Both the position numbers and the translations under genes were made by a program. The notes beneath the pieces were generated by a model. It was not told the DNA's origin. It did no database searches and saw nothing but the letters and a program-made list of their open reading frames with translations. 64,000 nucleotides of DNA. Source: Cellulomonas sp. URHE0023. GTDB lineage: Bacteria > Actinomycetota > Actinomycetes > Actinomycetales > Cellulomonadaceae. This document shows, piece after piece, positions 8,867 through 17,262 of the stretch (position 1 is the first letter of the stretch; the number at the start of each line of letters is the position of its first letter). The DNA lies in contig NZ_JIAN01000005.1 in the NCBI RefSeq assembly GCF_000688475.1, forward strand, positions 1,736,001 through 1,800,000. Direction: 5' to 3'.

Positions 8867-9079
8867 GTGACCCACTCGTCGGACGCCCCCACGCTGCAGC
8901 TTCCCGCCTTGCGATCCGCGGGCAGCACGGGCCGGCGGCGTGCCGACGACCACCGCGGATCCGTGCCGATCGAGGTGCTCGAGGCGACGCGCTCGGGTCT
9001 CGTGGACCTCGACGACCACGCACCGCGCCAGCTCACCGGCACGGCACCTCCGGTCCCGGTCTTGAGCATCAGCTTCTGA
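8867..9079 (+). CDS. Small hypothetical protein (70 aa)
   Basis: I do not recognise this protein. It is charged in the middle (RRRADDHRG) and ends VPVLSISF. Two local signs support a gene: TACGGT at 8855-8860 is exactly six bases before the GTG start, the spacing of other leaderless genes here, and a 7-bp hairpin begins six bases after the stop. No signal peptide or membrane helix is visible. Without it the stretch 8755-9137 would hold only this hairpin. Confidence 0.45.
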   Translation: MTHSSDAPTLQLPALRSAGSTGRRRADDHRGSVPIEVLEATRSGLVDLDDHAPRQLTGTAPPVPVLSISF

Positions 9080-9084
9080 GCTCC

Positions 9085-9101
9085 CGGCCCGCCTCGGGCC
9101 G
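9085..9101. terminator. Short GC hairpin between convergent genes
   Basis: CGGCCCG (9085-9091) and CGGGCCG (9095-9101) with a CCT loop, between the small gene ending at 9079 and the dehydrogenase ending at 9138. No T-run. Confidence 0.5.
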
Positions 9102-9137
9102 ACATCGACGCGCTGCGCTCGGAGTCGACCGCGCACC

Positions 9138-10088
9138 TCAGGGCAGCAAGATGAGCTTGCCGTGGGAGTGGCCCGTGAGCCCGTCGGCGTGCGCCTTGGC
9201 GGCGTCCTCGAGGGCGTAGGTCTGCGCGACGCGCACGTCGAGACTCCCGTCGGATGCGAGCTCGGCCAGCTGCGCGCGCGCGGCCTCCCGCACGAGCGTC
9301 CCCGGGTCGGCGCCCGGGCCGCCGCCCAGCGCGCGGATGCCCAGCTCGCCCGCGCGTGCGAAACCGGCGATCGTGGCCACACGCTGCCGGTCGGCGACGA
9401 CGGCGACCGACGTGTCGAGGGCCTCGTCCGTGCCGACCGTGTCGATGGCGACCGTGACAGGTCCGGTCGTCCGGACGGCGTCGCGCAGGTCGTCGAGCAG
9501 TCCGTCGCCGTAGGCCACAGGGACGGCGCCGAGGGCCCGCAGGTCGTCGTGCTGGCGCGGGGACGCGGTGGCGATCACGCGAGCGCCGCGCAGGATGGCC
9601 AGCTGCACGACCATGCGCCCGACGCCCCCCGACCCGCCGTGCACGAGGACGACGTCGCCGTCGCGGGTGCCCGTCGCGGACAGGGTGTGGACGGCGGTCG
9701 CTCCCGCGAGCAGCAGTCCCGCGGCGGGGGACCAGTCGAGGTTCGGTGGCCGGCGGACCGTCACCTGCTCGGACGCCACGATCCGGTCGGCGTACCCGCC
9801 GTCGACCCGCCACGCGATGACCTCGTCACCGGGGGAGAGCCATCGCACGGACGGCCCCGTCGCGGAGACGACGCCCGAGACCTCGTACCCGAGACGCATC
9901 GGGAGCTGGGCCGGGTCGGCGTTGCGGCCGCCCGAGTACCGTTTCCAGTCGATGGCGTTGACGCCGGCCGCGCGGACGTCGATCAAGATGTTTCCCAGTC
10001 CGGGGTCCGCCAGGTCGACGTCGACGATGCGAAGGACCTCTGGCCCGCCGAACGCGGACGCGACGACGGCTCTGCTGCTGACTGCCAC
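9138..10088 (-). CDS. Zinc-free MDR-family NADP-dependent alcohol dehydrogenase / quinone oxidoreductase
   Basis: 316-aa medium-chain oxidoreductase from GTG 10088. The GroES-like N-domain begins AVVASAFGGPEVLRIVDVD, with AAGVNAIDWKRYSG as in quinone oxidoreductases; no catalytic zinc cysteines are seen. The Rossmann fold has VLVHGGSGGVGRMVVQLA, the AxxGxxG-type NADPH motif. The C-terminus GHSHGKLIL matches the family end HxxGKxVL. The frame is open upstream into the next gene, but that part is not family-like. It lies 56 bases downstream of the lactone oxidase in the same direction. Substrate unknown. Confidence 0.88.
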   Translation of the reverse strand: MAVSSRAVVASAFGGPEVLRIVDVDLADPGLGNILIDVRAAGVNAIDWKRYSGGRNADPAQLPMRLGYEVSGVVSATGPSVRWLSPGDEVIAWRVDGGYADRIVASEQVTVRRPPNLDWSPAAGLLLAGATAVHTLSATGTRDGDVVLVHGGSGGVGRMVVQLAILRGARVIATASPRQHDDLRALGAVPVAYGDGLLDDLRDAVRTTGPVTVAIDTVGTDEALDTSVAVVADRQRVATIAGFARAGELGIRALGGGPGADPGTLVREAARAQLAELASDGSLDVRVAQTYALEDAAKAHADGLTGHSHGKLILLP

Positions 10089-10144
10089 GCGCCCAGAGTG
10101 CACCTGTGGGCGGCCGTTGACCAGGGTCGAGGCCTGTGAGGTGG

Positions 10145-11479
10145 CTACGCCCCGAACAGCCTGGCGAGGTACGGGGAGCTGAAGACGCCGTCCGGGTCCG
10201 CCTGCTGACGGACCCGCTGGGCGTCCGCGAAGCGCGGGTAGAGCTCGCCGAGCCGTTCGGCCTGGAGCCAGTGGATCTTGCCCCAGTGCGGCCGGCCGTC
10301 GACCGCGGCGACGATCTTCTCGACCGCGCGGAAGTACGCCTCGAACGGCCGACGGATGTACTGGTGCACCGCGATGTAGGCCGTCTCGCGCCCGTGCGCG
10401 GTGGACAGCCACACGTCGTCGGCGGCGGCGAAGCGGACCTCGACCGGGAACGGCACGTGCTCGCCGGACGCCTCGAGCCAGCGGTCGATCTCCGACAGGA
10501 CCGGGACGAGCTGGTCGCGAGGGACCGCGTACTCCATCTCGCGGAACCGGACGCGGCGAGGACTGACGAACACCTCGGGTGCGGGTGCGACGAAGCGCCG
10601 CGAGCTCAGCGCGCGGGACGCGAGCCCGTTGATGCGGGCGGTGGTGTGGGGGGCGAGCGTGGCCAGCGTGTTCGTGACGGCGAAGACGCCGTTGGACAGC
10701 AGCTCGTCGTCGACCCAGCCGCGCACCCGGTGCAACGGCCGCTCGACGTCATCCGGAACCCTGTTGTTCCGCTTGGTGAGGGCGCGCCGCGTGTGCGGGA
10801 ACCAGTAGAACTCGAAGTGGTCGTTCCCTTCGACGAGCCCGTCGGGGCCGTCGAGCCGCTCGAGGACGCGGTCGAGGTGCCACGGCTCCTCGACGGCCTC
10901 CAGCTTGAACGCAGGCACGACCTCGAGGGTGACCGCCGACAGGACGCCGACGGTGCCGAGGCCGAGGCGTGCGAGCTCGAAGTGCTCAGGGTTGGTCTCG
11001 GGGCACGTCTCGAGAACTTCACCCTTCGCGGTCACGATGCGGGCACCGACGACCTGGGTCGCCAGGCCGCCGAGCCGCGCTCCGGTGCCGTGCGTGCCGG
11101 TCGAGATCGCACCGGCGATCGACTGCTTGTCGATGTCACCGAGGTTGCGCATGCCCAGCCCGTGCGCCGCGAGCTGTGCGTTCAAGGCCCCGAGCCGGAT
11201 GCCCGCGCCGACCGTGACGTGCGTGGTGCCGTCCGGCTGGGGAACGACACGCTCGAACGCGTTCAGCCGATCGAGGTGCAGGTGAACGCCCTCTGAGGCT
11301 GCCACGGGGGTGAAAGAGTGACCCGCTCCGACCGCCCGTACCTGCAGCCCGGCCTCCATCCCGCTACGCACCGTTTCGACCAGTTCGTCCTGGTCAGCGG
11401 GGTGCGCGACACGCTGAGGCGTCGCGGAGGCGGTGCGGGCCCAGTTGCGCCATGGCCCGGCGGCGGACAGTCGTCCCAT
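10145..11479 (-). CDS. FAD-dependent aldonolactone oxidase (D-arabinono-1,4-lactone oxidase family)
   Basis: 444-aa VAO-fold flavoprotein. The FAD-binding domain carries VGAGHSFTP near residue 50; in homologues the His or neighbouring residue contacts FAD. TGTHGTGA lies in the second FAD segment. The C-terminal ALO domain ends with HWGKIHWL, the conserved HWxKxH. Such enzymes oxidise L-gulono- or D-arabinono-lactone to ascorbate-like products, or act as dehydrogenases. ATG 11479 is favoured over an ATG eight codons upstream. It diverges from the TetR gene, its likely regulator. Confidence 0.88.
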   Translation of the reverse strand: MGRLSAAGPWRNWARTASATPQRVAHPADQDELVETVRSGMEAGLQVRAVGAGHSFTPVAASEGVHLHLDRLNAFERVVPQPDGTTHVTVGAGIRLGALNAQLAAHGLGMRNLGDIDKQSIAGAISTGTHGTGARLGGLATQVVGARIVTAKGEVLETCPETNPEHFELARLGLGTVGVLSAVTLEVVPAFKLEAVEEPWHLDRVLERLDGPDGLVEGNDHFEFYWFPHTRRALTKRNNRVPDDVERPLHRVRGWVDDELLSNGVFAVTNTLATLAPHTTARINGLASRALSSRRFVAPAPEVFVSPRRVRFREMEYAVPRDQLVPVLSEIDRWLEASGEHVPFPVEVRFAAADDVWLSTAHGRETAYIAVHQYIRRPFEAYFRAVEKIVAAVDGRPHWGKIHWLQAERLGELYPRFADAQRVRQQADPDGVFSSPYLARLFGA

Positions 11480-11636
11480 AAAACAGAGGGTCCTATTGGG
11501 CAACTGTCCAAGTCAAGTGCGCCAGAGCCTTGACTATCGTCACGAGGGACATTGAACTGTGTACTGGGGAGGCGTCGGCCTCGACCACCGGTCCCGCAAC
11601 GGCTGGTGGGGCCGCCGTTCGAGGGAGGGGACCTTC

Positions 11637-12284
11637 GTGAACCGACTGCCTGTCGCCGAAAGACGCGAACAGCTCATCGAGGCAGCGCTCGCTGTCGCGA
11701 GCCGGGACGGCATCGACGCCGCCACCGTGCGCGCGGTCGCGGCCGAGGCCGGGGTCTCACTGGGCGTCGTGCACTACTGCTTCCAGGACAAGGACGAGCT
11801 GCTGCGTGCGATGGCCCACGCCATCACCGCGCAGAACCTCGAGCGCAGCACGGGTGACGCGTTCCCGCCCGGGACCAGCGTCGAGGACGTCGTGGCCGGC
11901 TCCGTCGACGCACTGTGGGACGGCATCAGGGAGTCGAGGGGGGCGCAGCTGCTGAGCTACGAGCTGACCACGTCCTCGCTGCGCCACCCCGAGCTGAACC
12001 AGGTCGCCATCGAGCAGTACCGCGGCCAGTGGGCCGCCGCCGAGCAGGTCCTGCGGGGTATCGAGGCGGCTGCCGGCGTGACGTTCACGGTGCCGCTGGA
12101 CCTGCTCGCGCGCACCGTCGTCGCCGTGATCGACGGCTACTCCCTCGCGTGGCTCGTCGACGGAGACGAGGAGCGGGCGCGCGAGGGCATGCACGGCTTC
12201 GGCCAGTTCCTCACGACGGTCACCAGCGCATCCGGGAGCCTCGGCGACCTGCTCGACACCGGCGACGAGGCTCTGCCCGCGTGA
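11637..12284 (+). CDS. TetR-family transcriptional regulator
   Basis: 215-aa repressor-type protein. The helix-turn-helix at about residues 25-50 reads TVRAVAAEAGVSLGVVHYCF, a TetR signature, and the helical ligand domain follows. GTG 11637 is chosen for the GAGGGAGGGG ribosome site at 11621-11630; upstream codons in the frame look non-coding. Its stop overlaps the MFS start in a GTGA, so regulator and transporter are co-translated; the lactone oxidase is divergent 158 bases away. Ligand unknown. Confidence 0.92.
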   Translation: MNRLPVAERREQLIEAALAVASRDGIDAATVRAVAAEAGVSLGVVHYCFQDKDELLRAMAHAITAQNLERSTGDAFPPGTSVEDVVAGSVDALWDGIRESRGAQLLSYELTTSSLRHPELNQVAIEQYRGQWAAAEQVLRGIEAAAGVTFTVPLDLLARTVVAVIDGYSLAWLVDGDEERAREGMHGFGQFLTTVTSASGSLGDLLDTGDEALPA

Positions 12285-13522
12285 GCGAGGTCGTCCCGGC
12301 GGCGCCAGCCGATCCGGCTCGGCGTGCGCGCGTCGCCGTGTCCCTCGGCTTCGCAGCGCAGGGCTTCGTCTTCGCGATGATCTTGACCAGCCTTGACGTG
12401 TTCAAGGACCGGTACGGGATCGGCGACGCGACCATCACGCTCGTCATCCTGGGCGTCTGCATCATGGCCGGCGTGGGGACAGTGATCTCCGACCGGGTCG
12501 CCCGATCGGCCGGCGGCTCACGCGCGGTCCTCGGGCAGGGCCTCGTCGTCGTCGCGACTGCCGTGGTGATCGTGGCCGTGTCACCCTCGTTCCCCGTGCT
12601 CGCCGCAGGGTTCGCGGTGTACGGGGTCGGCCTCGGCATGGTCGACTCCGGCACCAACATGCAGGCCGTCACGATCCAGCGGCTCTACGGCCGCTCGCTG
12701 CTCACCGGCTTCTACGCTGCGTGGTCCGTCGGGGGGATTCTCGGCACCGTCATGGTCGCCGTGGCCACCGGGCGGGTCCCTGCGGAGCCGGTCGGCTGGA
12801 CGCTTCTCGCCGGCGTGGTCGTCGCGCTGAGCGCATGCCTCGCCGTGCGACGCTCCGCCTGGAGCGACGCCGCCGCCCCTGCCCAGGTCGACGGGCCCGT
12901 CGGGGCGTCGGACGAGGAGAGCGCAGGCAAGCCGGTCATACCGTGGGGACCGCTCCTGGTCCTGGGACTGGGGGTCGTGGCGTACTACGTCAACGACCAG
13001 GCGATCTCGACGTGGAGCCCGATCTTCATGCACGAGGTCCTGGACTCGACGGGCACGCTGACCAAGCTGGGCTACGCCGCCTACCTGGCGATGACGCTGG
13101 TGTCCCGCCTCGCCGGCGACCCCTGCGTCCGGCGCTGGGGCCGGATCCGGGTCGTCCGCGTCGCGTCTCTGGTCGGTGCCGGCGGCCTGCTGCTCGTGCT
13201 GACCTCGCACACCCCGGCGCAGGCGGTCCTCGGCTTCGCCGTCGCCGGCGCCGGCCTGGGCCTGATCGCCCCGCTGTGCTTCTCGTCTGCCGGCCTGCTC
13301 GCCCCCGGTCACGCCGACGCCGTCATCGCGCGGCTCAACGGTTTCAACTACGTCGGCGCCGTGCTCGGCGGAGTGTTTGTGGGATTCATCGGCACCGCAT
13401 CCAGCCTGCGCTGGGGCTTCCTGGTGCCGGTCGTCCTCGTCCTCGCGGTCGCCGTGCTCGCCGGTCGGTTCGGTGTGGTGCGGCGTGACCGGGTCCCTCT
13501 GTCGGCAGGAGCCGGTGCATGA
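12281..13522 (+). CDS. Major facilitator superfamily transporter
   Basis: 413-aa membrane transporter with about twelve helices in two six-helix halves separated by an acidic loop near residues 200-220. The first helix region reads LGFAAQGFVFAMILTSL; GLGMVDSGTNMQ in the fourth to fifth helix region resembles sugar/metabolite porters. The start GTG overlaps the tetR stop and the stop overlaps the next ATG (ATGA), so three genes form a tight operon. Whether it imports or exports cannot be read from sequence. Confidence 0.9.
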   Translation: MSEVVPAAPADPARRARVAVSLGFAAQGFVFAMILTSLDVFKDRYGIGDATITLVILGVCIMAGVGTVISDRVARSAGGSRAVLGQGLVVVATAVVIVAVSPSFPVLAAGFAVYGVGLGMVDSGTNMQAVTIQRLYGRSLLTGFYAAWSVGGILGTVMVAVATGRVPAEPVGWTLLAGVVVALSACLAVRRSAWSDAAAPAQVDGPVGASDEESAGKPVIPWGPLLVLGLGVVAYYVNDQAISTWSPIFMHEVLDSTGTLTKLGYAAYLAMTLVSRLAGDPCVRRWGRIRVVRVASLVGAGGLLLVLTSHTPAQAVLGFAVAGAGLGLIAPLCFSSAGLLAPGHADAVIARLNGFNYVGAVLGGVFVGFIGTASSLRWGFLVPVVLVLAVAVLAGRFGVVRRDRVPLSAGAGA

Positions 13523-14703
13523 CCCTCACGATCGGCGCACGCCTCGACCAGGCGACGCAAGGACTCCCTGCCCCGCTGGCCGTCGTCGACCTCGACGCGG
13601 TCGACCTCAACGCGACGGACCTCGTCCGGCGAGCGGCCGGCACACCCATCAGGGTGGCCAGCAAGTCCGTGCGCGTCCGGGCGGTGCTGCAGCGGGTGCT
13701 CGCGCGCGACGGGTTCGCCGGTGTCATGGCGTACTCGCTGCGCGAGGCGCTCTGGCTGGTCTCGCAGGGTGTCGACGACGTCCTGCTGGGCTACCCGACC
13801 GTCGACACCGACGCGCTCGACAAGCTCGCCGCCGACCCGGCCGCGGTCGCTGCCGTGACGCTCATGGTCGACGACGTCGCGCAGGTCGACCTCGCAGCCC
13901 GCTCGGCCGCCGCACACGGCGTCACGGTGCGCCTCTGCCTGGACGTCGACGCGTCCCTGCGCGTGAGGATCGGTCCGCTCGCCGCGCACCTGGGCGTCCG
14001 GCGCTCTCCCGTGCACAGGGCCGCCGACGCCGGTGCCCTCGCCGCCGCGATCAGGTCCCGCCCGGGCGTCGACGTCGTCGGAGTCATGTTCTACGAGGCC
14101 CAGGTGGCGGGGCTGCCCGACTCCAGCGCTGCAGTGCGCGCGGTCAAGCGGTTCTCGATCGCGGACCTTGCGTCCCGCCGCGCGGCGGTCGTCAAGGCTG
14201 TCGAGGACGCCGTCGGGCACCCGCTGTCGCTCGTGAACTCGGGCGGCTCCGGCTCCATCGCGTCCAGCGCGGCAGACCCGGTCGTCACGGAGGTCACGGC
14301 CGGCTCAGGCCTCTTCGTGCCGACCCTCTTCGACGGCTACCGCTCGTTCACGCCTCGGCCGGCCGCGTACTTCGGTCTCGACGTGGTGCGCATCCCTGGC
14401 CCGGGCTTCGCGACCGCGTTCGGCGGCGGCTACATCGCGTCCGGCCCGGCGACGAAGTCCCGCCAGCCGCGACCGGTCTGGCCCGGCGGCCTGGCGCTGA
14501 CCAGCCGTGAGGGTGCGGGCGAGGTGCAGACGCCCCTACGTCTGTCCGGTGGCTCCGACCTGCGCATCGGTGACCGCGTCTGGTTCCGGCACGCCAAGTC
14601 CGGCGAGGTCATGGAGCGCTTCGAGTCCGTGCACCTGGTCCGCGGCACGACGATCGAGGCCACGGTCCCCACCTACCGGGGCGAGTCGCACACCTTCGGC
14701 TGA
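13519..14703 (+). CDS. PLP-dependent alanine-racemase-fold enzyme (amino acid deaminase/aldolase type)
   Basis: 394-aa fold-type III PLP enzyme. The N-terminal barrel begins PLAVVDLDAVDLN; VASKSVRV contains the probable PLP lysine (Lys49). A glycine-rich phosphate loop NSGGSGS lies near residue 240. The C-terminal domain has FRHAKSGEVMERF, a segment of D-threonine aldolase/D-serine dehydratase-like proteins. It probably acts on a D-amino or beta-hydroxy amino acid; the reaction is not certain. The ATGA overlap with the MFS gene suggests it handles the transported compound (inference). Confidence 0.8.
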   Translation: MTLTIGARLDQATQGLPAPLAVVDLDAVDLNATDLVRRAAGTPIRVASKSVRVRAVLQRVLARDGFAGVMAYSLREALWLVSQGVDDVLLGYPTVDTDALDKLAADPAAVAAVTLMVDDVAQVDLAARSAAAHGVTVRLCLDVDASLRVRIGPLAAHLGVRRSPVHRAADAGALAAAIRSRPGVDVVGVMFYEAQVAGLPDSSAAVRAVKRFSIADLASRRAAVVKAVEDAVGHPLSLVNSGGSGSIASSAADPVVTEVTAGSGLFVPTLFDGYRSFTPRPAAYFGLDVVRIPGPGFATAFGGGYIASGPATKSRQPRPVWPGGLALTSREGAGEVQTPLRLSGGSDLRIGDRVWFRHAKSGEVMERFESVHLVRGTTIEATVPTYRGESHTFG

Positions 14704-14756
14704 GGGCGGCAGCCCGGCGGGCGCGGCGCGTGGCGCCGCCCCGGTAGCCTTGCCGC

Positions 14757-16196
14757 GTGACCCTGCGCCTCTTCGACACCGCGACCCGGACGGTGCGCGA
14801 CTTCGTGCCGCTCGTCCCCGGCGAGGTCGGCGTGTACCTGTGTGGTGCCACGGTCCAGTCGGCGCCGCACATCGGGCACCTGCGGTCAGCCGTCGCGTTC
14901 GACGTGCTGGTCCGCTGGCTGCGCCGGTCCGGCAGCAAGGTCACGCTGGTGCGCAACGTCACCGACATCGACGACAAGATCCTGGCCAAGGCCCTCGATG
15001 CGGGCGAGCCCTGGTGGGCCTGGGCGATGCTCAACGAGCGGGCGTTCACGGCCGCCTACGACGCGCTCGGCGTCCTGCCGCCCAGCTACGAGCCACGGGC
15101 GACAGGTCATGTGCCCGCGATGGTCGAGCTGATGTCGCGGCTCGTCGAGAAGGGCCATGCCTACACGACGGGCGCCGGCGACGTGTGGTTCGACGTGCGC
15201 AGCTACGGCGAGTACGGCGCGCTCACCAACCAGCGGGTCGAGGACATGATCCCGGCGCCGGACGGCACGGTCGACGACGACGCCAAGCGCGACCCGCGCG
15301 ACTTCGCTCTCTGGAAGGCCGCCAAGCCGGGGGAGCCTGAGACCGCGAGCTGGGACACCCCGTTCGGTCGCGGCCGGCCCGGCTGGCACCTGGAGTGCTC
15401 GGCGATGGCGCAGCGCTACCTGGGCGACACGTTCGACATCCACGGCGGAGGCTTGGACCTGCGGTTCCCGCACCACGAGAACGAGCAGGCGCAGTCGCGT
15501 GCGGCGGGGTACGGCTTCGCGCAGTACTGGCTGCACAACGGGTGGGTGACGCAGGGCGGCGCCAAGATGAGCAAGTCGCTCGGCAACGGGCTGCTCGTCA
15601 CAGCGGTGCTCGCCAAGGAGCGCGCGTCCGTGCTGCGGTACGCGATGACCGCCGTGCAGTACAGCTCGATGCTCGAGTGGACCGACGACACCCTGCGCGA
15701 GGCCGAGGCGACGTGGGACCGGCTCGCGGGCTTCGTGGAGCGGGCCACCGAGAAGGTCGGGGTCGCCGACGATGCCGAGGTGGCCGCTGTCGAGCTGCCC
15801 GACGACTTCGTGGCCGCGATGGACGACGACCTCAACGTCCCGGCCGCTCTCGCGGTGGTGCACGAGCACCTGCGCACGGGCAACTCCGCGCTGGCGCGCG
15901 GTGACGGTGCCGAGGCCCGCGAGTCAATGGTCGTGCTGCGGGCGATGCTCGACGTGCTCGGCCTGGACCCTGCGGGAGCGCACTGGCGTGCGACCGCGGG
16001 AGACGAACGCTACGTCCGCGCCCTCGAGTCGGTGGTCGCCGCCGAGCTGGAGGCCCGGGCACAAGCCCGTGCCGCCCGCGACTTCGCCACGTCCGACGCG
16101 ATCCGGGACCGCCTCGCAGCGGCCGGCATCGTCGTCGAGGACTCGTCGGACGGGGCGCGATGGACACTCGCCGCCCGCGCAGAGACCGGGGACTGA
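14757..16196 (+). CDS. cysS: Cysteinyl-tRNA synthetase
   Basis: 479-aa class I synthetase charging tRNA-Cys. Residue 29 is the first zinc-ligand cysteine (YLCGAT), HIGH is at 38-41, further zinc ligands are in LECSAM and HHENE, and KMSKS is at 270-274. The C-terminal DALR/anticodon region includes [14 protein letters not shown]. No ribosome site precedes the GTG; TAGCCT at 14745-14750 lies six bases upstream, indicating a leaderless mRNA and its own promoter, consistent with separation from ispF. rlmB follows 54 bases later. Confidence 0.97.
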   Translation: MTLRLFDTATRTVRDFVPLVPGEVGVYLCGATVQSAPHIGHLRSAVAFDVLVRWLRRSGSKVTLVRNVTDIDDKILAKALDAGEPWWAWAMLNERAFTAAYDALGVLPPSYEPRATGHVPAMVELMSRLVEKGHAYTTGAGDVWFDVRSYGEYGALTNQRVEDMIPAPDGTVDDDAKRDPRDFALWKAAKPGEPETASWDTPFGRGRPGWHLECSAMAQRYLGDTFDIHGGGLDLRFPHHENEQAQSRAAGYGFAQYWLHNGWVTQGGAKMSKSLGNGLLVTAVLAKERASVLRYAMTAVQYSSMLEWTDDTLREAEATWDRLAGFVERATEKVGVADDAEVAAVELPDDFVAAMDDDLNVPAALAVVHEHLRTGNSALARGDGAEARESMVVLRAMLDVLGLDPAGAHWRATAGDERYVRALESVVAAELEARAQARAARDFATSDAIRDRLAAAGIVVEDSSDGARWTLAARAETGD

Positions 16197-16250
16197 GCCG
16201 CAAGCGCGCCGGATCAGCCCCATACGAGCATCAGAACAAAGGAACACAGC

Positions 16251-17258
16251 ATGGCTGGCAACTCCTCCCGCCGCGGGGCAACCCGCAAGGCCGGGTCCAA
16301 GAAGGTCGCGTCCGCGGGCACCGGCGGCAAGAACCGCCGCAGCCTCGAGGGTCGCGGCCCGACGCCCAAGGCCGAGGACCGTGAGTACCACCCGGCCCAC
16401 AAGGCGAAGGTCGCGGCCGAACGTCGCGCCGTCGCCGGTACGCGCGGCACGTCCGGCCGGCAGTCGGCCGGCGCGTCGCGCAGCGCAGCCGGCTCCAAGG
16501 GGGGCCGCAAGAGCTCGACCCACGAGATCGTCTCGGGTCGCAACAGCGTGGTCGAGGCCCTGCGAGCCGGCATCCCCGTGTCGACCGTGTACATCGCGTC
16601 GCGCCTCGAGGCCGACGACCGCACGCGCGAGATCATCGCGGCGGCGGGCAACTCGAACTACCCGCTGCTCGAGGTCAGCCGCAGCGAGCTCGACCGGCTC
16701 ACCGACGGCTCCGTCCACCAGGGCGTCGCCATCCAGGTCCCGCCGTACGAGTACGTCGACGACGAGGACCTCCTCGACGCGGCCGCCGAGTCGGACCGTG
16801 CCGCGCTGATCGTGGCGCTGGACGGCGTGACCGACCCGCGCAACCTCGGTGCGGTCCTGCGGTCGGCAGGCGCGTTCGGTGCCCACGGCGTGCTCGTGCC
16901 CGAGCGACGTGCCGCGGGAGTCACCGCATCGGCGTGGAAGGTGTCCGCGGGAGCTGCGGCACGCGTCCCGGTCGCACGCGTGACCAACCTGGTGCGCACC
17001 CTGCAGGGCCTCAAGCAGGCGGGTGTGTTCGTGGTCGGTCTCGACGGAGGCGGCGACACCACGATCACCGAGCTGCCCTACGCCACCGACCCGCTGGTGC
17101 TCGTGGTCGGCTCGGAGGGCAAGGGCCTCTCGCGGCTCGTGCGCGAGCAGTGCGACGCGATCGCGTCGATCCCGATCGCGTCAGCGGTCGAGTCCCTCAA
17201 CGCCGGCGTCGCCGCCGGCATCGCCCTGTACGAGGTCGCCCGCCAGCGCGCCGTGTGA
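16251..17258 (+). CDS. rlmB: 23S rRNA 2'-O-methyltransferase RlmB (SpoU family)
   Basis: 335-aa SPOUT methyltransferase expected to methylate 23S rRNA G2251. The first 85 residues are a basic low-complexity tail usual in actinobacteria. A substrate-binding domain follows (HEIVSGRNSVVEALRAG), then the SpoU core: motif 1 DPRNLGAVLRSAGAFG, motif 2 GSEGKGLSRLV and motif 3 ESLNAGVAAGIALYE. ATG 16251 has AAAGGA upstream. Known neighbour of cysS in actinobacteria. It converges on DUF4032 with only four bases between stops. Confidence 0.95.
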   Translation: MAGNSSRRGATRKAGSKKVASAGTGGKNRRSLEGRGPTPKAEDREYHPAHKAKVAAERRAVAGTRGTSGRQSAGASRSAAGSKGGRKSSTHEIVSGRNSVVEALRAGIPVSTVYIASRLEADDRTREIIAAAGNSNYPLLEVSRSELDRLTDGSVHQGVAIQVPPYEYVDDEDLLDAAAESDRAALIVALDGVTDPRNLGAVLRSAGAFGAHGVLVPERRAAGVTASAWKVSAGAAARVPVARVTNLVRTLQGLKQAGVFVVGLDGGGDTTITELPYATDPLVLVVGSEGKGLSRLVREQCDAIASIPIASAVESLNAGVAAGIALYEVARQRAV

Positions 17259-17262
17259 CGAC

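Noticed and set aside
9930..10412. Extension of the quinone-oxidoreductase-like gene to 424 codons
   Set aside because: The extra N-terminus overlaps the lactone oxidase 3' end in another frame; the GroES-like domain begins at GTG 10088.
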